From contig ML976994.1 of the NCBI GenBank assembly GCA_010015675.1, positions 571,658-612,137 on the forward strand: a stretch of 40,480 nucleotides of DNA, in the 5' to 3' direction. The translations under genes were made by a program, and so were the position numbers. Positions 9,435-20,745 of the stretch are shown piece by piece (the stretch's first letter is position 1; every line of letters begins with the position of its first letter). The notes beneath the pieces were generated by a model. That model saw only the letters and a list, made by a program, of their open reading frames with translations, made no database searches and was not told the origin of the DNA. This stretch comes from Byssothecium circinans (Eukaryota; Ascomycota; Dothideomycetes; Pleosporales; Massarinaceae).

Positions 9435-12120
9435 CCCACGTCATCCTTCCCCCAATGGTACCAACTGTGCAACCGCAAACAACTGCAACAAGTTCGCATC
9501 TTTCGTCATGCGGGACTCGGTAAATTTTGCTAAACCGACGTCATTCATTGTACACATGGTCCGTCGATCGAAACTATTTTCCAAAGAGGATTAGCGCCAG
9601 TGTTAGAATCATCACCGAGACGATCCGGTTGGTGCGCGCGCCCGTAGGAGGAAGGTAAGACTTTCCTTGGCAGCTTAAGCCAACGACGTCAAACAACACC
9701 CGTCTTCCTCGCACCGTCACTGACGTGGGGCGGTTGAAGACGCGACACTGATATCGCGCCGAAAGAACCCACCGCGTCAGGCATCGGTCAGGAAGCCGTT
9801 GAGCAGGATGCAGTTTTGCCGAGATGGTCCGAAGTTGAATCAGCTATTGATAATGACGTGGTCTTCACACGCTGAAGGCTGAATAATTGTGCGGACGGTT
9901 CGGAGTGTCCACGAGACGGGAATGCGGGAGGTAGGGAATAAGTGAAGATAACCAAGTGTGACGGAGGAACTGGAAATCCATGTCTTAACCTGAATTTTCT
10001 GTTCCGATTTTGTGGGTCTGACCGGTGCGACGGATACGGTGATCAACGTGAACGCACATGATCAAGAGATGGATTTGGTATTGGACTATGGAGCTCGGAG
10101 ATAGTGGGGAGTATCCGAACCGAATCTCGAAGCCGTGGATACCGTAATCTTCTCTGTTGCAGTCACATTCAGCAATCCGCTTTCCTTCATAAGCACTTGG
10201 TCCCATATAAGGAGTCGAGACTCTCCGCTTCCTGCTCGCGGAGCGTAGTGGAAACCACTGAAGTCGGAGTCCCGTGCAAATCTCACACCCAGCGAACCAG
10301 TAGGCCCCCAACGGTTATCTAAGAAGTGTGTCCATATCACAACTCCACCGGCGCGCATGAGTATTTGAACCATAACGACTACGACGACAAGCATCTCGGC
10401 CAAAAGACTGGCGCGAGGAGGAGCATATGTCAACGAGGAGAGACAGTCATTACCCGACTCCTCATGCATCGTTTACTTTCAGAGTTGTGTGGAATCTCGT
10501 TTAGCCAGCGGTTGTAACCAAGCACGAGGTATGCCAAACCAATCTCCATCGGACTATTGTATACTCGTCTCTCCAGGGCAGAGAGCTGTTTCATGGCTCC
10601 TCAATTTCCTTCTCTCACTTACGCCAACACTCACCCTAGCATGTCAATAACACTCACTCTCTCCCCACCCACTCAGCAACAAAACCCCGCCCCCCAATCC
10701 TCACTCAAGCCCCTAATCCTTCCCCTCCTCCTCCTCCCCTCCAACCTCCTCGAGAAGATATCCAACCAAGCACTCACAATCTTCCCCAAAACATTCACAT
10801 CCCCGCCCTCCCCGTAGAAGCATACATCTCAACCTCGCACACCTGCAACCCAGTCACCAGCCTTCCAGCCTCGCTCGTAAGCTACAAAGAAATACGAGCG
10901 GAGGCCTCTTCGTCCCATCCAGCGAACGTTTCAGCCCAAATTTCTCCCAACACGATAGGTCTCCTGAAGGTGGGGGGGAAAGCACACTGCTCAATCTTTT
11001 CCACAGTATCCCGATTTTTGTCGTAGATGAGTCAGGAAACCACGAGGACGACTATGGCGTTACGGGGGGGCGGGGGTAATAAGAGTCCCTGGAAGTTCAA
11101 GATAGCGGACGGGAAGAATCACTGTTACCTTCTTACCGGCTCTGCGCACGCCAGCGCGAGAAAATGTAAGAATAGATGCCAGTATAGAGTAGAATAGCTG
11201 CCGAGAAGTCCAGGAGACTGCCCAGGTACACAGACCATATAGCAGGCCCGGCTGCACCGCACGGCATTGCCAGTCTTCGATAATACAGTCACACATTTAG
11301 TGTCCGATTCATATGCTAATGCCACTATATTGGACGCGGCTACGGTAGCCCTAGCGTTGAACGATCCAGATCGTTCGTTGCATGTCCTGCGCTACGCTGC
11401 GCTGCGCTGATCCCCTGATACACCATTCCCATGCAGGAAGAGGGATGGAGGTCCCGATGTACTCGCGATCAACATACTACCCCTTGGCTTGTATGTAGCT
11501 TGTAACTCAAGGCTCTAACATAGGACTCTAGCTGGCGGTGGCCTTGAGAGTGAGTGAGTTTTTGGTCTTTCCGCACTGAAGTCCAACGCCTCGCTACGCT
11601 CGTCAATCTTTAGTTCAAATAAAGCGGAATAAACCACTGCATGGAGATATGAATTCCAAAGCGTTCATGCGTGCCAAATCTTTCTGTATCAGAGTATTTC
11701 CTATCTGTCTTCGTAACTGTTCTGCAACTGATAAAAGACCAGTACAGTTATCGTCGCGTGGATCAAGATCGTTGATTCGACACAAGATGGAAGTGAACGG
11801 GGTATATGAGGATTCCAAGATCGATGGCATGAGCATGGTATATGGCGACAAAGGAGAAGTTCGGTTCTTGAGTAGAGTTGTGAAGGATCTTCATCTGACT
11901 TTGAACTGTCAACAACCATCACGATCGTATCTATGAACAGCTGGTCTGAGATGTGTTAACAGAGCAAGAAGCTTTACCACCAATCAGGAGCATAACTCCA
12001 CACGCACTGTTCAAAGAACAAAGTCACGCTCACAAAACCATCAATCAATTTCAACAACTATATACACATCCTCCTCCCACACCCCGACCCCACCTTTCCC
12101 ATCCCCCAAAAACCACCATC
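9435..12120. other. Long gene-poor stretch upstream of transporter
   Basis: About 2.7 kb with no recognised gene. Small open frames (for example 10086-10469 minus, 10557-10817 plus) match nothing I know. Features visible are a pyrimidine-rich block at about 10660-10810 and an 18-bp inverted repeat at 11359-11376 (GAACGATC, 2-bp spacer, GATCGTTC). The left part should contain the transporter promoter. Confidence 0.45.
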
Positions 12121-13581
12121 CTAAAACCTCGCCGCAACCTTCGCCTCCGTATCCTGCAACGCCCACGCACTCCTCGCCTTCTTACTCCTCACAGCATCAA
12201 CCTGCGCCTTCGTAAACCCCTTCGCCTCCACCGCCGGATTATACCCCAACCCCGTAACCCTCGCAACCTCCTCATCGCTCAGATCCCTCGCCGCACTCCC
12301 ATCCGCCCTTTTATAAACCGTCACGACCACCGCACCCCCCAGCCCGAGATTATGCTGCAGCGCGACCTTAGTATCAGGCACGGAGCGGTTATTCGCCCAT
12401 CCGCGCATATGCCAGACGAGTTCCGCGCACTGCGCGAGACCTGTGGCGCCGAGGGGATGGCCTTTAGAGATGAGGCCGCCGGAGGGATTGATGACGACTT
12501 GGCCGCCGTACGTGATGCCGCCTTTCCGGATGAGTTCGTGGGCTTTACCCTTTTCGGCGAGACCCAGCGCTTCGATGGTAACGAGCTCATTCGCCGAAAA
12601 GCAGTCATGTAGCTCGCAGACCTTGACGTCCTTGGGATCGACCTTCGCCTCCGCCAGCGCCGTCTTGGCGGCCAGCGAACTCATCCCGTACCCGACGAGC
12701 TCGATGGCGCTCTTGTTGAACAGCTCCACGGTGTCGGTGGCGAGGCTCTGGCCTGCGATGAGGATGGCTTGCGATTTGAGGTGCGGGCGCGCGTCGAGGA
12801 AGGCCTGCGAGACGAGGACGGCAGCCGCGGAGCCGTCCGAGGTGGGGCAGCATTGCAGCTTTGTGAGGGGTTCGTGGATCATGGGCGATTGCAGGATTTG
12901 CTCTAGTGTGTATTCGTCTTGGAATTGCGAGTAGGGGTTGTTTTTGCTGTGGGCGTGGTTGATGCGGCCGATTTCTGCAAAGTCTTCGGGGGTGGAGCCG
13001 TATCTTTACATTTTTTTTTCGTTAGCATGATACCCCGTCGATATAAGCATGATACTCCCTAGATATGAGACGGGTATAAGGTGGACGTACTTCTCCATAT
13101 GCTCCCTCCCCGCATTCCCAAACATCTGCGCCGCCGCCGGCGCCTTGGTCAACCCCCTCGTCTCCTTCATCATCAACCCCGTAGTCCCTGTCGGATTCGC
13201 CCGGTCCTGGAAAAAAGCCTGCAAACTCCCCGGAAACATCTTCTCAAACCCCACCACGAGCACGCAATCCGCAGCCCCATGCGCAATCATATTACGCCCC
13301 ATGTACAGGCCCGTGCTGCCCGTGGAGCAATTGTTGTTGACGTTGTAGACGGGGATGCCCGTCATGCCGAACTGGTAGAAGACGCGTTGCCCGCAAGTGG
13401 AATCGCCGTAGCAGTAGCAGGCGACGCCTTGGTCGACGTCGTCGTAGTTGATTTGCGCGTCTAGCATGGCTTTTATGCCGGATTCGAAGCCGAGTTCGGG
13501 GTAGTCGACTTTGCCGCGGGGTTTGATAAATTTGGTCATGCCTACGCCGAGGACGTAGACGGGCTGTTTTTGGGCGACCAT
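12121..13581 (-). CDS. SCPx-type thiolase (peroxisomal acyl-CoA thiolase family)
   Basis: Exons 13581-13091 and 13003-12121 give 457 residues; the intron 13004-13090 (GTACGT...AAAG) joins REHMEKYGSTPEDF. It is a thiolase-fold enzyme like the thiolase half of sterol carrier protein x, which cleaves 3-oxoacyl-CoAs of branched or sterol side-chain type. Active-site features are Cys85 in YNVNNNCSTGSTGL, His296 in ELHDCFSANE, and His346 in SGGLISKGHPLGATG with Cys356 shortly after. There is no C-terminal SCP2 lipid-transfer domain, so this is a thiolase-only form. The C-terminus is ARF, a weak variant of a peroxisomal PTS1 tripeptide, so peroxisomal location is plausible but not shown. The ATG chosen (13581) sits directly before the family start (KQPVYVLGVGMTKF). 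Intact and probably functional. Confidence 0.92.
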
Positions 13582-14302
13582 GGTGGCGGTGGGTGTGAAC
13601 GTTAGGGAAGTGGAGGTGGAGGTGGAGGCGTCGGGTGGTGAGGGTTCAGATGGATGGGGGATGGGGTGTTGGAGAAGACGGCAGAGCTCTCGATGCTCAA
13701 TGAGAGGCTGACGGGAAAACAATTGATGGAAGAAACGCGATGAAGTCGGGAAAAAACAGGAGCGGGCAGCTCAGTGAATAAAAGTCGTTGCATCCACGCG
13801 GACGTGCATCGACATTGGTTGATCGAAAGAAGCCGAGGTTCATTCACATCTTTACCCCAAGCGGGAGCAGCCGGATGCGGCGCAGCGCGATATGCTTTAC
13901 CGAACAGCACTGTGCAGCATCTGACAGTCGGTTTATGAGTGCTTGAATCTTGCGATGGCAGGCGTGTAATTACCTCTGCTGTCAGTTGTTGTTGTTACTT
14001 TGCTCTTAACGCTGAAGCTTGAGCGTGACCTAATAGTTTACGATAATAATCACTGAGCACTGAGAGCTGTTCGAGTATCCTGGCTAATCACATGACTGTA
14101 GGCCCATCCTTACACCACACACGCATTTATGGAACTAGTTTATGTTGTCCCCTTTTAAAACTTGGGTTGAAAATGAGACGGTACGGCCACCTGACTTTTT
14201 TTAGCAGAACCAAGAGCCTGCGAAGCAGGAATCTCCACCCTGTTCCAACCTTGAGGGTGCAAGAGCGCGAGATGCAAAGATCGAAACTTAGATGGGTATC
14301 AT
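13582..14302. other. Intergenic between thiolase and metallophosphoesterase
   Basis: The left part is the promoter and 5' UTR of the thiolase, with a GGTGGA-type repeat at about 13600-13640. The right part is the 3' flank of the metallophosphoesterase. No gene is recognised. Confidence 0.5.
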
Positions 14303-15247
14303 TTATACTTGTATGACCATTACGGGCTTTTCCTCTCCTCCCAATGCCGCATTGACAAGCCACGTCTCCGCTGCTCTTCTTCCGCCGAACAGATTTCTCG
14401 CCCAGCCCCAACCTAGTGCGAGTGCCATGGTTGCAACGTTCAGGAAACTCGGAAAGTCGTATCCGATTTGCATCAAGTCCCACGCAATAGCCTCCTTTCC
14501 TCCGCCCTGGTGGATGTGACCAAGCACCACTGCACGCAGTTTGAGCCGCCACAGCTCAGGCAGAAGCCACTCGCATCCCTTCCCTCCAAGGTCCAGGTGT
14601 CTCTTTGGTGGCCCATGGGTCAAAACCACATCCGTTCCATCCGGTATGCAATTTTTCCACACGTCCCGGATTGTCAGGGACTGAAAAGCAAACGTTCCGC
14701 ACTGAGGGGTACAAGGCGACCCGAAGACGGTGAGGCTACGATTCTGGACGGTGATGGTTGCATAGGTTCCGTTGAGATAGGTGATATTGCCCCAGTTGAG
14801 TTGATTCCGACGGTCAATGTCGCTGGGCTCGACTCGAGAAGGGTGATTGGCGATGAATTCGTCGTCTAGAAGGGTGTCGTGGTTCCCAGCAATGACGACC
14901 TTATGTGGATGCGGCAACGTGTTAATCCAGTCCAGCTGGGCCTGCAGCTCTGCAAAGGTGCCTTTGTTGGTCAGATCGCCGGCATGCAGGAGGATATCAC
15001 CATCAGGGATTCGAGAAGGGGTGCTGTTGTGCGTGTCGGAAATGCAGACCAGCGTGATCAAAGCCTGGTCTGCTCGTCTGGCGGCTGCTGTCGATAAATG
15101 CGACGAGACTGTTGATGCCAAAGGCGGCCGACGGGCATAGAGCCAATCTGCTATGAAGCGTGATGGATTTAACTTGAATTGCTGAAACAGCGTGAGAGGA
15201 GACGGCGTCGAGACAATTGGCGCGGATATTTGCAGCTTGGACGGCAT
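14303..15247 (-). CDS. Calcineurin-like metallophosphoesterase
   Basis: Intronless, 314 residues, complete. All metal-binding motifs of the calcineurin-like phosphoesterase fold are present: Asp71 and His73 in CISDTHN, Asp91 in HAGDLTNKG, Asn122-His123 in IAGNHDTLL, His211 in LTHGPPKRH, and His244/His246 in VLGHIHQGG. These bind two metal ions that drive phosphoester hydrolysis. The layout resembles the MPPED1/2 (239FB) subgroup found widely in fungi. The N-terminal 60 residues are not conserved. A hydrophobic stretch (NVATMALALGWGWARNLFG, about residues 270-288) could be a membrane or interfacial helix. The physiological substrate is unknown; members may act on cyclic nucleotides or other phosphodiesters. 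Confidence 0.93.
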   Translation of the reverse strand: MPSKLQISAPIVSTPSPLTLFQQFKLNPSRFIADWLYARRPPLASTVSSHLSTAAARRADQALITLVCISDTHNSTPSRIPDGDILLHAGDLTNKGTFAELQAQLDWINTLPHPHKVVIAGNHDTLLDDEFIANHPSRVEPSDIDRRNQLNWGNITYLNGTYATITVQNRSLTVFGSPCTPQCGTFAFQSLTIRDVWKNCIPDGTDVVLTHGPPKRHLDLGGKGCEWLLPELWRLKLRAVVLGHIHQGGGKEAIAWDLMQIGYDFPSFLNVATMALALGWGWARNLFGGRRAAETWLVNAALGGEEKPVMVIQV

Positions 15248-16969
15248 GACGAAGTGAGATTTTCATCCAAATGCGCATCAGAGCGAGCCCCGGAGACGAT
15301 GGCTCGATACCTTCAGAATCTCAGAGTCCCAATGATTGGCGATGTGTTTGGTTCCTGTTCTCTTGTCGCGAGTCCGCCCCAGGCGCCACAAGAGTCTGGA
15401 CGACCGTGCCGCAAATTGTGATAGCAGCGTGTATGAAGATACCGTGTGACGTCGAGATGAGCCGAAACTTTGGCACCAGCCTTGGAAGTTCGGCGTTTCG
15501 GAGAGCAAATGACAGCAGGCTCCTTGGTTGAAGGACAAAGACGTGGAGATTCCGCGACGGTCGAGGTGGCTAGCTTACGCAAACATCAACCGCCACCAGT
15601 CCCCTCACGGTCGTAAAATGAAGACGGAAAACAATGGCCCCCGTCGACAGTTGTTGCGCTTGCTACCCGGTTAGTGCTTATGAGGTCCTTATGCGAGGCC
15701 TAAAATTGAAGAGCTTTCGTATCAATTCTACAATGCAGATGTTGCAGTCTCACGTCTGATTGGCCGGCTCCTCAACCGCTGGCCCCTCAACCGCTGGCCG
15801 TCGTTGCAGCCTCTCTGAACCTGAGATCGAGGCCAGCTCTTAATGATCGAGTGGTTCTCTCGTTACGAAAATTTGAAACAAAAGATCGACCGGAAGAGAT
15901 GAGACTCGCGAGATGTTTTCAATGTGCGAGTATAAACTCGCAAGTCGAGCAGTATTCAAATTTCTCTTCCCTCACGTCGACCAAGCCTAGCCAGCCGGGG
16001 CAAAAGTTATTCTAATCCAATTGAGCAGTGAAATTATTGCGATAACCGGACTAGCTTTGCAGCAGTCATCAAAATGGGCTGCGGAGGCTCCAAGCCAAGG
16101 TCGGAGCCAGTCCAGTCTGCGCGGCAGGGGCGTCGATTCCCACGGTGGGCGTTGTGGGAAGTTTTTGCGGGAGGACTCGTCCCAAGCACGAGAGTATTCT
16201 CTTCATCGACGTGCTCAAGACGTGTCGCGCTGCCTCTTTAGACATAGTTAGGTGGAGCGCTTATCAGCTTGAAACGAAGTCGCGGAAGATCGGTGGTTGG
16301 AGGTTTGCGAGGCGTTTCTGTTGCACCAGAGCACGTGAGCTGAGATTACGTCATGCATGTGTAGTACTATACGCTCCGCGAGTATTCTGGCGTTTGAAAA
16401 AGTGAGGCTGGTGTTGTGGATGAGCCACAATTACATAAGCAACCGTTACCCCACCTGGTGACGCGCGATCGAGAGGAGTGTTTAATCCTTCCCGCTACAG
16501 TCACCACCAGCCTCTCCCCTGCGGCCCTAGTGCAAGCTACATAATACGACCCTCCGTTAGTGAGTATCTACGAAGATACCAATGGCACGTCTCTTAAATG
16601 GATTTATTCTACGCCTTTGCTAACCAATACCAGTCTTTTACAGTTGAAGCCCTCGAACCGTCGTTTTTTACGGACACAACACCCAACACGCCGAAGTGGG
16701 TTAATGGAAAAGGCTAAATGGTATATTAGCGCAACTGCATTACTTCCCTTAAGAGAGAACCGGAGGGAAAGTGGGAGGAGCTGGAACAGAGGGAGGGACA
16801 AGTAAAACTGCCTACTGGCTGGGTACTATGGATTGCCGGTGAAGGTGGTCAGATGAAGGAAGCTTGAAGAAGCAAATAACGATATCGATTATGTGCTTTA
16901 TATACCAGACAATTCAAGGCTTCTTCAAGCCCGCGTGTAATTATAAGCTCAGCATGTGCTGACGCTCAA
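15248..16969. other. Intergenic between metallophosphoesterase and NLR relic
   Basis: No supported gene. Contains a short direct repeat (TCAACCGCTGGCC, twice at about 15772-15800) and a 55-codon open frame at 16074-16241. That frame begins MGCGGSK, the look of an N-myristoylation site, but has nothing recognisable after it. Sequence just before 16970 may be decayed upstream parts of the NLR. Confidence 0.4.
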
Positions 16970-17620
16970 CGTCAAATCCGGAAAAGGGAACAATGCTGCT
17001 CTGCGGCATCATCGACGCGCTGCAAAGCTCGTTGCCCAGAACTGCCCTTCTGTCGTACTTCTTCTGCCAGGCGACCGACTCGCGCATCAATAGCGCCACG
17101 GCTGTGCTACGGGGGCTGTTGTACAGTACATGCTCGTGAGCCAGCAACCATCGCTTGCATCGCACGTCCGCAAGAAACACGATGTCGCTGGTAAATCATT
17201 GTTCAAAGACGCAAACGCCTGGGTAGTTTTGACAGAAATCTTCAAGGATGTGCTCCAAGACCAGAGCCCGAATTCGACATGTCTGATCATCGACGCCCTC
17301 GACGAGTACGTCACTGATCTGCTAAAACTGCTCAAGTTCATCACACAGCAGTCGTCTGCATCCTCTCGCGTTAAGTGGATTGTCTCAAGCCGTAACTGGT
17401 CAAACATCGAAGCACAGCTAGACTAGGCAGGGCACAAAGTAAGATTAAGCCTTGAACTGAACGCAAAGTTAGTTGCAGCAGCGGTCAATATATTCATCTA
17501 TCGAAAGGTGGATCAGCTGGCACGGGAAAAGCAGTACAAAGCAGAGCTTCAACGGGCCGTGCTCCAGCACTTCGCATCAAACGCGAATGATACGGATGTG
17601 CTTAACATTTCGAACGGCCG
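16970..17620 (+). pseudogene. NACHT-domain NLR (HET-E-like) relic
   Basis: A mid-part of a fungal NOD-like receptor ATPase domain. Readable pieces in order are MLLCGIIDALQSSLPRT, ALLSYFFCQATDSRINSATA, VLRGLLY, MLVSQQPSLASHVRKKHDVA, a Walker B-like TCLIIDALDE, VKWIVSSRNWSNIEAQL, and LELNAKLVAAAVNIFIYRKV. These NTPases sense non-self and trigger cell death in many fungi. This copy is dead. The P-loop is reduced to NPEKGTML instead of the usual GKGKT pattern. A 5-bp tandem duplication at 17121-17130 (GTACA GTACA) shifts the frame. A TAG interrupts at about 17425. Nothing N-terminal (effector) or C-terminal (repeats) is present. A second, more mutated copy of its end lies at 32228-32395. Confidence 0.85.
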
Positions 17621-17964
17621 GTCGTGACAAAAGGATTGCTGCACTATTACAAAACTGGGGACTATTTCAACACTCATTCGACTACTTCTGCTTGCCCCCT
17701 ATAGGTATCACGAATCGTCTCCACGCCCACATGGCTCACAACGTCGATTTCAGACAAGGCATCGATGAATGTATTCAACATTAAATGCAACATGCATGGC
17801 AAGTAGTGCGAACACTGAGGTATCAAAAGCCAAACTCGACCCCCATACCGACATCTACGTCGGCAATGAAAACATATATACAGTCCTTCGACCCACCGTG
17901 CCGTGCATCAAACAGCACAATTAGGAAACACATGCTCATATCTCATAACTCATACACAGGGAAA
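17621..17964. other. Short intergenic
   Basis: Links the end of the NLR relic to the 3' end of the rhodopsin-MFS gene. No homology recognised. Confidence 0.5.
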
Positions 17965-20745
17965 CTACGTCCCTGGCTCTCCCCCATCGCTTTCATGGTT
18001 CGACATGGAGCTTCTCGAAATGGATCCCCTGGGGCTGAGATCAACCACAGACTCAACCTGCGAGCTATCATGTCGCTGCCGACTTTCTGCCACCCCAGGG
18101 TGATCTTCAGGCCAGCTGCGACGCTCCCTATGCTCTATGCAGGGCAATTCATACTTCTCCTTGCTCCACCTCTTCTTGATCCGACTCCACCGCTTGTTGC
18201 TCTTCTCGCTGATGCCCATACTCTCCCGCCGTTCCCGCTCCATCTCGCTTTCGCGCCGTGTCTGCTCGTCGCGGACAGGATCTGCCAGTTGATGCGCAAC
18301 CGGGTATCCATTGAGCCATATCGGGAACAAGAGACCCGCTGCGAAAGCTGCTACGACAACGCAAAAAGCATACTGCACGTTGTGAGCCCTTTTAACAGCG
18401 TACAGGATGGGCGGGAAGAGGGCGCCGCCGCCAATAGCCGCCGTGAGCAGAACTGCAGCGTCTTTGGTATGGCCTCCAAGACCTCGCAGTGACTGGGCGT
18501 AGATGAGAGGAAACAGAGGCCCTTCGAAGAATTGAAGCATGACCACGATCGCTGCGGGAGTTGCCCCCGATCCAGACATGGCGGCAGCAGCAAAAGCAAT
18601 CGTGCCGGCGTAGAAGAAGAGCAACGTGAATCGTGGTCGGAGCCAGATATCTACGAAAGCGGCGATGAAGCGTGACGTGGCAAAGGCGGTATGAGCAATG
18701 GCTTGCTGAGAGTCGACATCTAGACCTGGCATGACGCGGGCGTTGAAATCGCCAAAAGAAGTCGATGCGGCCTCCTGCCCTCCAACATAGCAAAAGAGGC
18801 TAAAGACTCCGAGACCGAGGCTCACCCACATGACCTTCACACGCGAGGAGCCGATTTTCGCCTCTCGCGGTATGGGCATACGAGCCGAGGCGGCCTCCAG
18901 CTCCTCGTCCGTGGCCTCTGGTAGAGGTACATAGTAATAGACGATGGCAAGAAGTACCGTGAAGAAGCTGATGCCTAGGTACGCCCACTGCACGTTGATT
19001 AGATTGTCTGGAGAGGCCTTGAAGAGCACCTTCCTAGCGAGGAGCGGTGAAACAACTGTGCCGGCAGCTTGGATGGCCTGCGATAGGTTGAGTCGGGCTT
19101 CGGCGTATTCGGGAGGTCCGCAGAGACAGATAAATGGATTTGCTCCCAGCTCAAGCATCGAAAGACCGCAGCCGACGATGAGATTCGAGATGAGAAAGGC
19201 AGGGAATGATGAGAGCACCGCAGAAGGCCAGAAGACAAGTGTCCCACAGGCGTATATCGTCAGACCAACCATGTAGCAGGCCTTGAATCCCCAAGTCTTG
19301 AACACTATCCTTCCAAAGGCGAGTGGAGCTAGAATGTACCCCACAAAGTAAGCGCTGTGCTGGGCAATGGTTTGGGCGTTGCTCATGTGAGCGACTTCTT
19401 GGAATCGCGCATTGAGAGTGTCCAACAAGCCGTAGGCAAATCCCCAGACAAAGAACAGGATAGTGACCATCATAAAAGGGAAGATGGCCTCGCGGGTGGT
19501 TCTCAAAGTAATATTCTTTCGCTTCTCCATATTCACAAAGTCGAAAAAGGCCATGGAATTCCGCCGACGCACAGTACCACATGTAGCTACAGTACTATTG
19601 CGATTGAGATCTGGCATGTCATCCGGGCTGGTCAAAAAATCCATCATGCCCATGAGCTCATCGTTTCCGGTGAGCGCTGCCGGTGGAGGTTTCGACAAGG
19701 GCGACGCTGGCGGTGATTGTGGAAGAGTAGAGCGTGCGTTGGAATTCATCAGGTAGGGTGGGAGGACCACGCTATCGCTGGTTTTACTTGCGCTCTTGTC
19801 GCGGACCGTCTGTTCCAGGATCCACTGGGGACAGAAGCGTCGTACAATCGGCTTCAATCCCGGCACGCAGGCCACCATAATCCCCACGTTTATTTCGACG
19901 GCAGACCACATGAATGACAGCGAGGCGTACCATGAAAAGTCGGTCGTGTTTCGAGAGTCGGATCCGTCGTTGCTTGTGTTTTCCTGGGCAGCACGGAGCG
20001 TATCGCGCTGGGCGTCCTGAAGATAGTAGATGCGGATGATGTCGATGACGGCCACAAAGATACCAAATCCAAAGGTGATGACGAGGATAACCTTCTGGTT
20101 TCTAGGAAGCCGCATCCCAGTCAAGATGGGCATTGGCAGGAAGAAGATGGCCAAGTCGGTGATGATGTTCAGGGGCGCCGAGGAGAGGTAGATGGTGACA
20201 ACGTTGGTGCATGATGCGGAGTCGGGGACTGGCGTCTTGAAGGCTGCGTTGATGGGCGAACACTGAAAGACGTTGAGGAGCGTGAGAGCGAGCCCTCCTA
20301 CGTTGACGACGATGAGGGTAGCTAGAGTAGCTCGGCGGAAGATCTTTTGCGTTTTCGACAGGGTCAGGTAGAAGATGAGGATGGATGTCTTGGTCGCCAT
20401 CAAGGCCGGATTCTGCATGTCTTAGCCATGACTCGAAAAACGGACTCGAGAACGCACATAGAGGACGGAAAAAGCATAGGCGGCTCTCTTCATGGCCACC
20501 TGAGTGTGAACTGGTATGTTGGCTTGATGCTTTCCAAGTCCATGGGTAGTCCCATAGCAAATGCTGAACGAGGTCCCAAAAGCCAGGAACCATGCCAATA
20601 TCATGGTATAGTCGTCCCAACCCGGCTTCCTCACAATGGCAAACCTCGACACCATGCGAAGCGCCACGAACACAGTACAGAGAGCCAGTGTCGCTACCGT
20701 GACGGCGAAGACGGCGGGACCACGGTCCTCGTTCTCGTCCGCCAT
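17965..20745 (-). CDS. Fusion: fungal rhodopsin-type 7TM domain + fucose-permease-type MFS transporter
   Basis: Exons 20745-20458 and 20412-17965, 911 residues; the 45-bp intron (20413-20457) joins FSVLY to NPALMATKTSILIFYL, the normal fungal rhodopsin-domain reading. Residues about 10-290 are this 7TM domain: DRGPAVFAVTVATL, KPGWDDYTMILAWF, NVFQCSPINAAF, TDLAIFFLPMPI, DFSWYASLSFMWSAVEINVG. Residues about 290-400 form a Ser/Pro-rich cytosolic linker. Residues about 404-800 are a 12-helix MFS carrier of the fucose:H+ symporter (FHS) type, with FFVWGFAYGLLDTLNARFQ, ELGANPFI and ARLNLSQAIQAAG. A charged tail follows with basic runs (KRWSRIKKRWSKEKYE). The whole fusion beyond residue 96 is one uninterrupted exon, so the joining is not a gene-model artefact. 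Substrate and the role of the 7TM part are unknown. Confidence 0.92.

Noticed and set aside
10086..10469. 127-codon minus-strand open frame with a hydrophobic stretch
   Set aside because: No family recognised, no splice or promoter support, and composition like the surrounding non-coding DNA.
11953..12612. 219-codon plus-strand open frame
   Set aside because: It is antisense to the thiolase exon; its basic, Arg/Pro-rich composition is the usual shadow of a GC-rich gene.
16074..16241. Small open frame beginning MGCGGSK, resembling an N-myristoylated protein
   Set aside because: Only the first seven residues look meaningful; the following 48 residues match nothing, and no splice extension gives a family hit.
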